Positions 25,281 to 35,025 of a stretch of 64,000 bases of DNA are shown here, piece by piece. Within the stretch, counting starts at the first letter, position 1. The number at the start of each line of letters is the position of its first letter. The notes under the pieces are model-generated. The model saw nothing but the letters and a program-made list of their open reading frames with translations, made no database searches and was not told the origin of the DNA. The stretch is from Acidicapsa ligni (lineage in GTDB: Bacteria > Acidobacteriota > Terriglobia > Terriglobales > Acidobacteriaceae), in NCBI RefSeq assembly GCF_025685655.1, contig NZ_JAGSYG010000001.1, positions 372,001 through 436,000 on the forward strand. Reading direction: 5' to 3'. The translations under genes were made by a program, and so were the position numbers.

Positions 25281-25816
25281 GCGCCGCCCTCCAACTGCCA
25301 ATACTCCAGTTACCCGCACTTCGCGTTGCCAAAGTATGGGCAACCGTCGACGGCTCGCAGCGCCCGCCAATCGCCAACGCAGTTCGCATGATCCGCGAAC
25401 AGGCAACAAAGCCGGCGCATCCATCAGAAGCGGAAACAGAGCCATGCGTCACCTATGCCTTCTACCGCAAACACACAGAGAACCTGCTGCGGCGCTATCT
25501 CTACGCCTCCATGCAGGTCGGCCGATCGCCGTCTCTCCTGGGAGAATCCGTAGGCCGCGGCTGGGTCTCAAGCCGTCGCGTCCGCACCTTTGAAGACGCA
25601 GTCATATTCGTCCTCGATGTCGAACGCTGCCTCAAGAAACTCAGCCCGTTAGATCGCCAGATGATCACCCGCCTCGTTCTCCAGGAATACACCCAGCCAG
25701 AAGCCGCATCCCTGCTGGGAATCAGCGCGAGAACCATCTGTACAAAGTTCCCAAAAGCCCTGGATCGACTGACAGAAGCACTGGTCCAATCCGAGCTGCT
25801 GGTTCTTCCCGATTAA
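25277..25816 (+). CDS. Sigma-70 region 4-like HTH protein
   Basis: A 179-aa protein starting at the ATGA overlap with the zinc-ribbon gene. Residues about 115-165 (LSPLDRQMITRLVLQEYTQ, PEAASLLGISARTICTKF) look like sigma-70 region 4, with a helix-turn-helix for -35 recognition. The N-terminal half has basic/aromatic helices but no clear region 2, so it is not a complete ECF sigma factor. It may work as a two-part regulator with the zinc-ribbon/AT-hook protein. An ORF extending to 25190 is out of the coupled arrangement and is rejected. Confidence 0.72.
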   Translation: MSAALQLPILQLPALRVAKVWATVDGSQRPPIANAVRMIREQATKPAHPSEAETEPCVTYAFYRKHTENLLRRYLYASMQVGRSPSLLGESVGRGWVSSRRVRTFEDAVIFVLDVERCLKKLSPLDRQMITRLVLQEYTQPEAASLLGISARTICTKFPKALDRLTEALVQSELLVLPD

Positions 25817-25894
25817 AGCAAAAGCCTTCGATAGAAGCAGCTCTTTAAACAATAAGAAAAGTCATCTGTAGCGTTATAAAGAAACACTCGTGAG

Positions 25895-25927
25895 CTGCCC
25901 TTGTCGCCTTCTTAGCGACAAGGGCAG
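25895..25927. terminator. Bidirectional terminator hairpin
   Basis: A perfect 13-bp stem (CTGCCCTTGTCGC / GCGACAAGGGCAG) with a short loop, between the convergent sigma-like gene and the GH76-like gene. Confidence 0.7.
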
Positions 25928-25971
25928 GCCAGAGGCCAGAGAACTCCTGAGATCGCCTTTATCGCATCCAG

Positions 25972-27147
25972 CTATCGCATCTCTATCGCCGCAATCAAAG
26001 CATCCAGCGCAGCAGTTTGCCTCGTGCCATCTCCGGAATCAAACGGACCTTCCCAATTCTCACCAAACTGATGCTTTACTTCCTGACGACTCACTTCCTG
26101 ATTGCTACGCCAGACACTGTCTGCATTCTTCTTCGCGAAATCCCTATACTCCCCACGCGGAGACGCCCAGTAAAGCCGCGTCAAATTGCGCATGAAGATG
26201 CCCTTGAACTGCGGCCGATCAGGCCCCTTGCCATCGAGTTCCTTAAGAACACCCGTCGTCGTAATCAAGTTCGTCATAGTAGCTTTGGCGATAGCCTGCG
26301 CCTCCGTCAGCAACGCAGGGTCATGGTCGGCCTTCGACAATTCGGCCAATCCACCTAGAATGACCCCCTGGTTATAAGTCCAGGTCGTTCCATTGTTATT
26401 TGTGCAAGCCGCAGGGTTAGCCGCGTTCAGGCCATCGTTGATCATGTTGCGAGAGTTGATCATGCCCGACGCCTTGAACCATCGCCATTCCTTCTCTGCC
26501 CATGCCAGGTATTGCAGCTTCTGTGTGCGATCCGTCTCACGGTTTGCCAGCGACGCCGCAATCTCCAGAAACAGTTCATTGGTGACCGCGTTCTTGTATG
26601 GCGAATTTTTCAGATCCTTGCTCCACCACACCCCGCCGCCGCATGTCGTCGTATCCCACTGCGTCGTCATGTCTTTGAAGATGACCTCGGCCATCGCCAG
26701 GTAGCCAGGCTTCTTCGTCAGATCGTAGGCGTCGATCCATGCCACAGCCCACCAGCCTTCGTCATCGTTCGAGTCATTGATGAAGTCTGTAGTGCCGTAA
26801 GCCTTGTTCGCATTGCTAAAAGTGTTGGCAACCGCGCTGAGATATTGTGTCGTGTGAGTTGCTCTGGAGTAATCCACCAGCACCGTGATCGCATTCGCCG
26901 AGTTCCACCAATCGGTAGGCTTCTGATAGAGGCCAGAGCTCGGAACATACCAGCCCTGCAGCGTTTCAACGCCATAAGCCGCCTGTTGGGTATAACTCGG
27001 AGTCACATTCGCCGCAGGGTTCGTCTCCGCGAAACCCATCGAAGAAGCGCTCACACAACAGGCCACGCAGCAAGCCATAAAAATCAGAAAAGGAAGTTCG
27101 CGCAGCAAGGCATTGCCGCTGCGATTATTTTTTAGAGTATTGTCCAT
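25972..27147 (-). CDS. Secreted GH76-like glycoside hydrolase
   Basis: The protein (391 aa from ATG 27147) has an N-terminal hydrophobic signal segment (LPFLIFMACCVACCVSASS) and an alpha/alpha-barrel sequence typical of family GH76 (endo-alpha-1,6-mannanase-like). Landmarks are WWNSANAITVLVDY, INDSNDDEGWWAVAWIDAYD with the adjacent acidic residues expected as catalytic pair, CGGGVWWSKD and TYNQGVILGGLAEL. Export and fold suggest digestion of fungal or plant mannan outside the cell. A start 13 codons upstream (27186) is possible. It is a single leftward gene ending at the shared hairpin. Confidence 0.87.
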   Translation of the reverse strand: MDNTLKNNRSGNALLRELPFLIFMACCVACCVSASSMGFAETNPAANVTPSYTQQAAYGVETLQGWYVPSSGLYQKPTDWWNSANAITVLVDYSRATHTTQYLSAVANTFSNANKAYGTTDFINDSNDDEGWWAVAWIDAYDLTKKPGYLAMAEVIFKDMTTQWDTTTCGGGVWWSKDLKNSPYKNAVTNELFLEIAASLANRETDRTQKLQYLAWAEKEWRWFKASGMINSRNMINDGLNAANPAACTNNNGTTWTYNQGVILGGLAELSKADHDPALLTEAQAIAKATMTNLITTTGVLKELDGKGPDRPQFKGIFMRNLTRLYWASPRGEYRDFAKKNADSVWRSNQEVSRQEVKHQFGENWEGPFDSGDGTRQTAALDALIAAIEMR

Positions 27148-27225
27148 CTTGCATCGAGTGTTCACTCTAAAAAAGTAGCATCTCACCTTCCCCTCAGTCC
27201 CAGTAGCAGTCCCAATCGCACTCGA

Positions 27226-28191
27226 TCAGCGTTCGTCGCCATCCACTCCAACCCACCACGAATCCCCAGCCACCACATCCATCACCCGCACCCCTTCACC
27301 CATCCTCGGAGTAGTCACCCGAACCCCGCGCCCCACAGCCACCGCCGTAATCCGCTCCAGCGGCTCCTGCCACGCATGCATCGCCAGATCGAATGTTCCA
27401 TTATGAATCGGCAGCAACCAACGCCCGCGCAGATCGAGATGCGCCTGCACCGTCTCCTCCGGCTGCATGTGAATCCCCGGCCAGTTCACGTTGTAAGCCC
27501 CATTCTCCAGCAGCGTAAGATCGAACGGACCATACGCATCCCCAATCGACTTGAACCCACCAAAATACCCCGAGTCCGCCCCATAAAAGATCCGCGACTC
27601 ACCATCTACAATCACCCACGAACACCACAAAGTCCGGTTGCGATTCAGAAGCCCACGCCCTGAAAAATGCTGCGTAGGCGTATTCACAAATTGAATTCCA
27701 TCCACCTCGGTGGACTGCCACCATTCCAACTGCCGTACCTTGGCCGCATCCACACCCCAGCCAATCAAAAGATCCCCAACCCCTCGCGGAGCAAGAAAGA
27801 ATTCCACCTTCTTTGCCAGCTTCCGAATAGCATTGCGGTCCAGATGGTCGTAGTGATCATGCGAAAGAATCACCGCTTTGATCGGCGGCAACTCCTCAAT
27901 CGAAATCGGCGGCGCATGAAACCGCTTCGGCCCCGCAAACTGAAACGGCGAAGCTCGCTTACTGAACACCGGATCAGTCAACCAGAACGCCCCACGCAAC
28001 TTCAGCAGCACCGTCGAATGCCCCAGCCGAAACACACTCCGATCAGGCGCATCCATCAGCCCCACCCGCGTAAGCCTCTGCACCGGAATCACCCCGGCAG
28101 GCACAGTATTCGCAGGCTTATTAAAGAAGAAATTCCAAGCCAATCGTAACGTCATCAAAAGCCCACCACCCAGCGAACCCCGCCAAAACAC
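27226..28191 (-). CDS. MBL-fold metallohydrolase (UlaG/NAPE-PLD-like)
   Basis: The 321-aa protein carries the metallo-beta-lactamase-fold signature ILSHDHYDHLD (metal ligands H, D, H), a second histidine (TPTQHFSGRG) and FYGADSGYFGGF with the bridging aspartate, then LPIHNGTFDLAMH with the last histidine. The FRLGHSTVLLKLRG start and FQFAGPKRFHAPP segment are typical of the UlaG-like / NAPE-PLD group. The N-terminal 20 residues contain a hydrophobic stretch that may be a membrane anchor. The substrate is unknown; lactone or phospholipid-type ester hydrolysis is a family-based guess. Confidence 0.88.
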   Translation of the reverse strand: MFWRGSLGGGLLMTLRLAWNFFFNKPANTVPAGVIPVQRLTRVGLMDAPDRSVFRLGHSTVLLKLRGAFWLTDPVFSKRASPFQFAGPKRFHAPPISIEELPPIKAVILSHDHYDHLDRNAIRKLAKKVEFFLAPRGVGDLLIGWGVDAAKVRQLEWWQSTEVDGIQFVNTPTQHFSGRGLLNRNRTLWCSWVIVDGESRIFYGADSGYFGGFKSIGDAYGPFDLTLLENGAYNVNWPGIHMQPEETVQAHLDLRGRWLLPIHNGTFDLAMHAWQEPLERITAVAVGRGVRVTTPRMGEGVRVMDVVAGDSWWVGVDGDER

Positions 28192-28385
28192 AGCATCAGC
28201 ATAACCCCATCCCCAAACCCCAGCGGATGCCCAGCCAGTGCGCCCTCGGCCAACTTCTCAGCAGTATCATCCATCAATCGATTCAATCGATGCGCTCCCA
28301 TGCCAGCCAGATCTCATCTTTCATTCCATGTAAGATGAGCCTGCACAGCGGTCCGCTTCACTTCTTAAACTGTTATCCCTGCGCG

Positions 28386-31300
28386 TCAGTACTGTTCCGT
28401 CCGCAAACTACTATTTGGTACCAGCACCAGTTCGCATGCGCCTGAACTCGAACAGCTTAGTACCCCACTGCGCAGCAAATGCGCCTTCGACCCTGTAGGC
28501 ACCAACTCTGGAAACTTCATTTCGTTGATCGTTTTGCTCAGGCTCGCCAGCTTCTTCTCTCCGCTCATCTGTTGCGAAGCAATGACCCCGGTCTCCGCAA
28601 TCTGCAATCGAAAAGTTCCCCATCCACTCAATCCAACCGGTCCTGCAAGTTTGTAGGTGCGTAACTCCTGCAACGCCTGCTTGCCTGTTCCTTTATCCGG
28701 TTTAGCTCCCGCTGCTTTCAGCCGAGCAATACTGTCGGAGATATGTTTGCTTACGTCAGGCGCTAGTCCATCCTGCTCCGTCGAAGCATTTGCCTGGATA
28801 TACGCAGTTAACGCCGAATCCTTGTGCTCCATTGCTTCATAGAGCTGTCCCAGATGGTCGCCGGCTTCCGATCGAAGACTATTCATCCAGGAGGCCTCCA
28901 GGAGAGGTTTCGCCTCTTTCAGCTTGCCCTCGCGAAACAGAATCCACCCCAGCGTGTCCCATGAAGACACCAACAGCGTCGCTTGTACAAACGTATTGCT
29001 GTTTGCCTCCGCCGTTGTCACACTTGCGCTCTTGAGTTCCAGCGTCTCAATGCTCTTGCGTGACGCCGTCTCCGCATCCGCAAGATCCAGTTCCGCATCC
29101 GCCAGGACATACGCCGCATTGTTCAGCAATAGGGCATCGTCCGTACCATCAAGCACACTCTTTGCCGCCGCTGCTGCCTCGTCGGTTCGATTTAGCTTTA
29201 ACAACATTTGGCTGATCTGCAAGCGCATTACCCGGTCATCTGGATCTTCATCCGCTGCAACTTGTAACGTCTTCAGCGCTCCGGCGTAATCTTCTTCTTT
29301 TGCCTGCAACCGGGCGAGTGTCAGCGATAGCGATTTGTTTCCAGAATGCCCCGGCAGATAATCTTTCAGAGTCTTGCGCGCTGCCGCCGCATCTCCGCTT
29401 CGCTCATCCGCCTCCGCCAATGCGGCGATCGCCATTGCATTGTCTGGATGACCAGCAATCTCTTTCGCAAAATCCGCCTTTGCGTCGTCATAGTTTCTGT
29501 GTGACTCTGCAATTGCCCCATACAGAAGCCACAAATACTGCTCTTTCGGATTCCTCGTCTTTACCTTGTCCAAGGTTGCTGTAGCACTCGTAAAGTCGCC
29601 TGATTGGATCTGCTGTCCTGCAGCCTTCATCAAATCCTGCGTCGATGCGTCCCCAGGTAATTCGGGAACCTTGGTCTGCGCATCTCCTCCATCAGGAGTA
29701 GCCACCTGGATAAACACTGTTCGTTCATCCGCCTCATGCCCGATTCTCGTCCCTGCCTTGCCAGCGCCCCCGGCATCAGGCGGCGGAATCGGAATCGGCT
29801 TCGAAGCAACCATCACCGTAGGCCGAATCAATTGGATCCATGGCTCACCGTTCAGGCTGATGTCCTTGGTGAATGTCAGATACCGCTTCCAATCCTCTTT
29901 CACTAATTTTTTCTTCAGCACTACCTGCGTACGTTCAACCACAATTTCCTTCCCGTCAAAGCGGTAGGTTTTGTCATAGGTTGCAAAATCTGTCTTCACG
30001 TGAATCGCATCCGGCAAATCTGTGTGATATCCCTCCGGAAGACGAATATGAGCTATCGCCGTTACAGTGCGCGGCGCGCCCAACTCAATGTCCGCATCCG
30101 GTGCCTTGTCGTCGTCCTGCAGCAAGCCAAATTCGGCTAAGGGGAACGGAGGAATAATCCGGCGGTTGTCCCAATCTCCATAAGGATGCCTGGTGTACTC
30201 GTACGTCACCTCAATCGGTTTAGAAAGATCATCTAACTCCTTGAACTGCGTATCGCTTGTTGTCCCGCTAAAACCAGTGTTGGCCACAATATACTGCGAA
30301 GCCTTGTCCCACTCAGACGGAGCCACGCCTCTCGCCATCGTGCGCACAAACACCTCATCATCCGTCCGATAACTCGCCGTTACTTTGCCGACAAATTTGC
30401 CATCTGCATCTAGTGTGCCGGTCGATTCAAATCGCGCCACAAACGGATAAGGTGCAGCCTCCGGTGTGTGTTCCAGCATTGCTGTACCTTCCGCTGGAAC
30501 CACCAGCGCAGCCTCATCCCGTATCGCTGCCGAGAGATAGCGATACGGCGCGACCTCCGGCGTACTATCCAGCCAGATTCGGCCACTCGGTAGCTGAACC
30601 GTCGTAATCACATGATTGAACGTCGCAGGGGAAGGCACCTCTGGCGTCGGCGTGACTCCCACCCCCACCAGCGCGGGAGCAGTCTTGAACCCCTTCGCCT
30701 TCAACAACGCCTCCAGCAGCGTGTCCTTGTCCTTGCAATCCCCATACTGGTTCGCCAGTACCTCTGCGGCCAGGTGTGGTTGATACCGTCCCACCCCAAA
30801 ATCAATTCCTACATAGCGCGTCCGTGCCGAAACAAACTGGTAAATAGCCTGCGCCTGTTCTTCAGGAGTTTTTGCTCCCTTCGTAATCTCCTCAGCCTTT
30901 GCCCGTAACGCATCATCCGGTTGCGCACGGACTAGCGCGAGGCTCCGATACCAATCTCCAACCTCTCCCCACGTATGAAAAGTAGTCCATGCCACTGAAG
31001 GTAGCTTGCGCCCATCCACATCCTCATCAGGATCCTTGAGAGTCTTCTTTTTCGCAATGCCATCCTGGTCAGTCGCCGCATTTTTTGGAGCCGGTATCAA
31101 CTGTGAAACATTCCAGCTATAGCTGACTATCCCATCATGTTCCGTCACAACAGCCTTGTGATTCGGGCTCCACACTTGCACATACTTGTCTTTAGGAACC
31201 TCAACGATCAGTACCTCCGACTTCACAACAATCGACCCCGGTAACGTGAAGTGGTACGAACCCCAGAACTGTCCCGGCGCCTCCGGCTTGTTAATTGTCA

Positions 31301-31769
31301 TCATCACGTCATACTCCAGCGTGTCCCCATTCGATAAGGACCGCACCGGAATGTGTTTCTCCTTCAAATCACTGTACAAAGGAGCCTCTCGCGTTACGGC
31401 AGCAGGCATATCGATTGCATCCGCAACCGGCGTGTCCACTGTCGTTCCATCTGCCTTATGTACCCGCACCAATGTGATGTGTGGCGCTTCGCTCGCCGCG
31501 GCATATCCAAACGACAACACACTGAACTGCCGTGCAGCCGCCTCGGATTGTATTCGCACCAGCACATGATTACCCCGCTCGCCCGTGCCATCCGAATGCA
31601 TCCGGTAGCTCGTCTCAGAGCGCTCAAAGACCAGCCCCTCATCTCGAAAATCATCCACTGCCACCGTCTTCACGGGATCTTTAGCTGGAGGTTTGAGATG
31701 AGTCTGAGCAACTGCAACACTACAGAAACAGGTAAGGGCCAAAACAATACGAAGAGTCAAGGGATACAT
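28386..31769 (-). CDS. Exported DUF3857-transglutaminase-TPR protein
   Basis: A large protein (about 1127 aa from ATG 31769; 1136 aa from 31796). After a signal peptide (LTLRIVLALTCFCSVAVAQ) comes a DUF3857 domain (about 40-280), then a transglutaminase-like core (about 310-420) with a Cys (YGDCKDKD), His (FNHVITT) and Asp (LDSTPE) in the catalytic order, then a long C-terminal half with TPR repeats (LWLLYGAIAESH, NAMAIAALAEADERSGDAA). It is periplasmic. DUF3857 + transglutaminase proteins are common in acidobacteria; the substrate is unknown. It stands alone with divergent upstream spacing. Confidence 0.87.
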   Translation of the reverse strand: MYPLTLRIVLALTCFCSVAVAQTHLKPPAKDPVKTVAVDDFRDEGLVFERSETSYRMHSDGTGERGNHVLVRIQSEAAARQFSVLSFGYAAASEAPHITLVRVHKADGTTVDTPVADAIDMPAAVTREAPLYSDLKEKHIPVRSLSNGDTLEYDVMMTINKPEAPGQFWGSYHFTLPGSIVVKSEVLIVEVPKDKYVQVWSPNHKAVVTEHDGIVSYSWNVSQLIPAPKNAATDQDGIAKKKTLKDPDEDVDGRKLPSVAWTTFHTWGEVGDWYRSLALVRAQPDDALRAKAEEITKGAKTPEEQAQAIYQFVSARTRYVGIDFGVGRYQPHLAAEVLANQYGDCKDKDTLLEALLKAKGFKTAPALVGVGVTPTPEVPSPATFNHVITTVQLPSGRIWLDSTPEVAPYRYLSAAIRDEAALVVPAEGTAMLEHTPEAAPYPFVARFESTGTLDADGKFVGKVTASYRTDDEVFVRTMARGVAPSEWDKASQYIVANTGFSGTTSDTQFKELDDLSKPIEVTYEYTRHPYGDWDNRRIIPPFPLAEFGLLQDDDKAPDADIELGAPRTVTAIAHIRLPEGYHTDLPDAIHVKTDFATYDKTYRFDGKEIVVERTQVVLKKKLVKEDWKRYLTFTKDISLNGEPWIQLIRPTVMVASKPIPIPPPDAGGAGKAGTRIGHEADERTVFIQVATPDGGDAQTKVPELPGDASTQDLMKAAGQQIQSGDFTSATATLDKVKTRNPKEQYLWLLYGAIAESHRNYDDAKADFAKEIAGHPDNAMAIAALAEADERSGDAAAARKTLKDYLPGHSGNKSLSLTLARLQAKEEDYAGALKTLQVAADEDPDDRVMRLQISQMLLKLNRTDEAAAAAKSVLDGTDDALLLNNAAYVLADAELDLADAETASRKSIETLELKSASVTTAEANSNTFVQATLLVSSWDTLGWILFREGKLKEAKPLLEASWMNSLRSEAGDHLGQLYEAMEHKDSALTAYIQANASTEQDGLAPDVSKHISDSIARLKAAGAKPDKGTGKQALQELRTYKLAGPVGLSGWGTFRLQIAETGVIASQQMSGEKKLASLSKTINEMKFPELVPTGSKAHLLRSGVLSCSSSGACELVLVPNSSLRTEQY

Positions 31770-31921
31770 AGAACACCAGTTATACCCCAAACTCATAAAG
31801 AATTAAGAAATCAAATGTCAGTTACACAGAATCGCCACCCATCTCTCGATTTCGAGATACAAGCATCATCCCCGATCTCAGATTTTGCATCTGCCCCTTT
31901 GCATTTACCCTAAGCAGTGAC

Positions 31922-32908
31922 ATGTCGAATACCCAAACCCGCACCCCAGTCCTGATCGTCCACGGCGGCGCCTGGGCCATCCCGCCCGAAATGGCCGAAG
32001 ACCATCAGCGCGGAGTAGCCAACGCCCTCGCCACCGGCTACGCAATCCTGGAAAAAGGCGGTACCGCCACCGACGCAGTAGAAGCCGCCGTCACCGTCCT
32101 CGAAGACGATCCCACCTTCGACGCCGGCCGTGGCAGCTTTCTCACCTCCGAAGGCCGCGTCCAACTCGACGCCCTGCTCATGGACGGACACACCCTCCGC
32201 GCCGGCGGCGTAGCCTGCGTCGAACACCTTCGCAATCCCATCCAGGCCGCCCGCCTCGTCCTCGACAAAAGCCCCCACGTCTACTTCGTAGGAACAGGCG
32301 CCGAAGCCTTCGCCCAGCAGCACGGCATGAAACTGATCGACAATTCAGAACTAGTCCTCGATCGCGAAAGAGTACGCCTAGAACAAGCCCGCCAGCGCCT
32401 CTCTGAAGGCCTGGCCGACATCACCTTCAGCGGCCCCATCGCCAAAGACGACAAAGGCCCCGAAACCGCCTCCGAACACCTCAACTCCCATGACACCGTA
32501 GGTGCAGTAGCCCTCGACCAATACGGCAACCTGGCCGCAGGTACCAGCACCGGAGGCACCCTGAATAAAGCCCCCGGCCGCGTAGGCGATAGCTCCCTGA
32601 TCGGCTGCGGCTGCTACGCCGACAACCACAGCGCAGCAGTCTCATTGACCGGCTGGGGCGAACCAATCATGAAGTTAGTCCTGGGTAAGTGGGCCACCGA
32701 CCGAGTAAGTCAGGGAGTCACCCCGGAGTTAGCCGCCCAGCAAGCCATAAGCTATCTCTTCACTCGACTGGGCGGCCACGGCGGCATCATCCTTCTCGGC
32801 CCCGACGGCCAACTGGGAATAGCCCACAACACCCCCGGCATGGCCTGGGGCATAGCCGACAAAAACAGCCAACGCACCGGCCTTGCCATCGAGTTCGCCA
32901 GGGAATAA
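31922..32908 (+). CDS. iaaA: Isoaspartyl peptidase / L-asparaginase (Ntn hydrolase)
   Basis: The 328-aa precursor belongs to the plant-type asparaginase family. It has VHGGAWAIPPEM near the start, NPTFDAGRGS-like FDAGRGSFLT, and the autocleavage site SHDTVGAVALD with the nucleophile T192, followed by AGTSTGG and GDSSLIGCG. The precursor splits at D191/T192 to give alpha and beta subunits. It hydrolyses isoaspartyl dipeptides and asparagine in the cytoplasm. No signal peptide. maf and a glycosyltransferase follow on the same strand but with gaps of more than 100 nt. Confidence 0.93.
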   Translation: MSNTQTRTPVLIVHGGAWAIPPEMAEDHQRGVANALATGYAILEKGGTATDAVEAAVTVLEDDPTFDAGRGSFLTSEGRVQLDALLMDGHTLRAGGVACVEHLRNPIQAARLVLDKSPHVYFVGTGAEAFAQQHGMKLIDNSELVLDRERVRLEQARQRLSEGLADITFSGPIAKDDKGPETASEHLNSHDTVGAVALDQYGNLAAGTSTGGTLNKAPGRVGDSSLIGCGCYADNHSAAVSLTGWGEPIMKLVLGKWATDRVSQGVTPELAAQQAISYLFTRLGGHGGIILLGPDGQLGIAHNTPGMAWGIADKNSQRTGLAIEFARE

Positions 32909-33013
32909 TAGTTCGCCTTCCAGAGCGCACTGCAATCGAATGGGCTTCTACGAAACCGCGAAGCTATTGCAATAAGGAACTACTGCATAAGAACCTCCTG
33001 CAATAATCCAATC

Positions 33014-33586
33014 ATGCTAGTCCTGGCCTCAGCCTCACCCCGCCGCCGCGAACTCCTCACCCAAGCCGGCTATCAATTCGATATCCACCCCGCCTACATC
33101 CCCGAAGATCCCCACCCCGACGAAGATCCAATAGCCTACGTAACCCGTCTCGCGCGTGAAAAGGCTCAAGCCGTTTACAACAAACTCTCGCCAGCCGATC
33201 CCGGCGTCCTCGTCCTCGGCTCAGACACCACCGTGACCCTGGACAATGAAATTCTCGGCAAACCCGAAAACCAGGCAGACGCCGCGCGAATGCTCCGCCT
33301 CCTGTCCGGCCGCACCCACCGCGTCATCACCGGAGTCTCACTGATCGGCGCCGCCAGATCCCAGACCGCGGCCGAAGTAACGGCCGTCCAGTTCCTGACC
33401 ATCTCCGAAGCCGAAATCGCCGCCTACATCGCCACCGGCGAGCCCATGGACAAAGCCGGCGCCTACGCTATCCAGGGCCATGCCGCCCGCTGGATTCCCC
33501 GCATCGAAGGCTGCTACTTCAACGTAGTCGGTCTCCCCATCTCCCTCGTGGCCACCCTGCTGGATTCCCCACCTTTGGACATTTAA
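33014..33586 (+). CDS. maf: Maf-like nucleotide pyrophosphatase
   Basis: The 190-aa protein has the Maf signature LASASPRRRELL, the nucleotide-binding GSDTTVTLDNEILGKP segment and YAIQGHAARWIPRIEGCYFNVVGLP. Maf proteins hydrolyse non-canonical or pyrimidine nucleotides to monophosphates and are linked to septum control. Length is normal. Start ATG 33014. Confidence 0.95.
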   Translation: MLVLASASPRRRELLTQAGYQFDIHPAYIPEDPHPDEDPIAYVTRLAREKAQAVYNKLSPADPGVLVLGSDTTVTLDNEILGKPENQADAARMLRLLSGRTHRVITGVSLIGAARSQTAAEVTAVQFLTISEAEIAAYIATGEPMDKAGAYAIQGHAARWIPRIEGCYFNVVGLPISLVATLLDSPPLDI

Positions 33587-33706
33587 GATAACTGCGGTAC
33601 CCGTTCTCGACAGGGTTCTGCCAACCCCGCAAGGCAAGCAGTCCCTCAGCCCAACACAAACCATAATCTCGACGTCATCATCCCCGATCTACCCCGAGGT
33701 CGACCA

Positions 33707-34723
33707 TTGAAAATCCTTGTCAGTTCTCATAGCTTTCATCCCGCCATCGGCGGCCTTGAAACCGCCTCTCGCCTCTTTGCTGAAGAATTCGCCAAAGCCG
33801 GTCACGACGTCACCGTCATCACCCAGACGCCCCCATCCGTCACCCAATCCGACGTCTACGCATACAAAGTCGTGCGCCAGCCCAGCAACAGCCAACTCAC
33901 CGCGCTCGGTCGCGGCACCGACATCCATTTCCAGAACAACATCTCTCTGAAAACCCTCCTGCCACTGCTCCTTCTTCGCAAACCAACCTTCATTACCCAT
34001 CAGACGTGGCTCCATCAATCCGACGGCCGCGTCGCCCCGCAGGACAGGCTCAAGCGCATCCTCCTTCGCTTCGCCCACAACATCTCCATCAGCAAAGCCA
34101 TAGCCGACTCCATCCCCGTTCGATCCATTCTCATTGGCAATCCCTACGAGAGCCACGCCTTCGCCCAATATCGCGAAACCCCCAAGACCAAAGACATCGT
34201 CTTCATGGGTCGCCTCGTCTCCGATAAAGGAGGCGATCTCATCCTGCAAGCCCTGTCGCTCCTGAAAAACGAAGGTCTCACCCCCACCCTGACCTTCATC
34301 GGCGACGGAACCCAGCGTCAAAATCTTGAAGCCCTGACCGTCCAGCTAGGCCTCACAAATCAAGTCACATTCCTCGGCAACCTGACCCACGAGCGCGGCC
34401 TCGAAGTAGCCCGCCACAAAATTATGGTCATCCCCTCCCGCTGGGCCGAACCTTTCGGCATCGTCGCTCTCGAAGGTCTGGCCGCAGGCTGCGTCCTCGC
34501 AGCCTCCAACCTCGGCGGCCTGCCAGAAGCCGTAGGCCCCTGCGGCGAACTCTTCCCCAACGGAGACGCCCCCGCCTTAGCCGCCGCCCTGAAACGCCTT
34601 CTAACCGACGAATCCCTCCGCACAAAACTATTAGCCCAAAGTACCGCCCATCTGGAAAACTTCAACCCCACAGTAGTAGCCAAACAATATCTAAACTTCT
34701 TCCAAAACCCAAAAAACCGATAA
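33707..34723 (+). CDS. Glycosyltransferase family 4 protein
   Basis: The 338-aa protein opens with KILVSSHSFHPAIGGLETASR (GT4 N-terminal loop), has IVFMGRLVSDKGGDLILQAL and, near the C-terminus, the nucleotide-sugar motif EPFGIVALEGLAAGC followed by EAVGPCGELFPNGD. It starts at a TTG (33707) with GAGGT upstream; no ATG-initiated form covers the N-terminal motif. It should add a sugar to a cell-surface or exopolysaccharide acceptor. Its only neighbours are maf and a glycosidase, so no pathway can be assigned. Confidence 0.87.
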   Translation: MKILVSSHSFHPAIGGLETASRLFAEEFAKAGHDVTVITQTPPSVTQSDVYAYKVVRQPSNSQLTALGRGTDIHFQNNISLKTLLPLLLLRKPTFITHQTWLHQSDGRVAPQDRLKRILLRFAHNISISKAIADSIPVRSILIGNPYESHAFAQYRETPKTKDIVFMGRLVSDKGGDLILQALSLLKNEGLTPTLTFIGDGTQRQNLEALTVQLGLTNQVTFLGNLTHERGLEVARHKIMVIPSRWAEPFGIVALEGLAAGCVLAASNLGGLPEAVGPCGELFPNGDAPALAAALKRLLTDESLRTKLLAQSTAHLENFNPTVVAKQYLNFFQNPKNR

Positions 34724-34732
34724 CCCCACCCC

Positions 34733-34762
34733 CTGGACCGCGCAGCCCATCGCACGGTCCAG
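34733..34762. terminator. Hairpin after the glycosyltransferase gene
   Basis: CTGGACCG and CGGTCCAG pair across a 14-nt loop, 10 nt after the glycosyltransferase stop. There is no T-run on the + strand, so it may slow decay rather than stop transcription. Confidence 0.4.
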
Positions 34763-34784
34763 AAGAAAAAACCAAACCCACCCG

Positions 34785-34890
34785 TAGCCCTTGCCCTTGC
34801 CCTTGCAGTTGCTTTTCTGGCTGTCATTCCCGAAGGGAATCTGCTGTTAGCCTTTGCCCTTGCCGTTGTAGTTGCCCTTGCCTTTCCGTC
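34785..34890 (+). repeat. Hexamer array + palindromic core, copy 7
   Basis: Core palindrome at 34826-34840 with hexamers on both sides. A degraded second core (ATTCCCAAAGCAAAT) lies just beyond at 34899-34913. Confidence 0.9.
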
Positions 34891-35025
34891 CATCCACCAT
34901 TCCCAAAGCAAATCCCAACCAACCCAAGCCCATCCATCCCTAATTCCAACGAATCTCCCCCAACCACCCCAAAAAGCAAAAAATCCATACCCAGATGTGC
35001 TCTGAAACGTTTAAACTTGCCGCCA

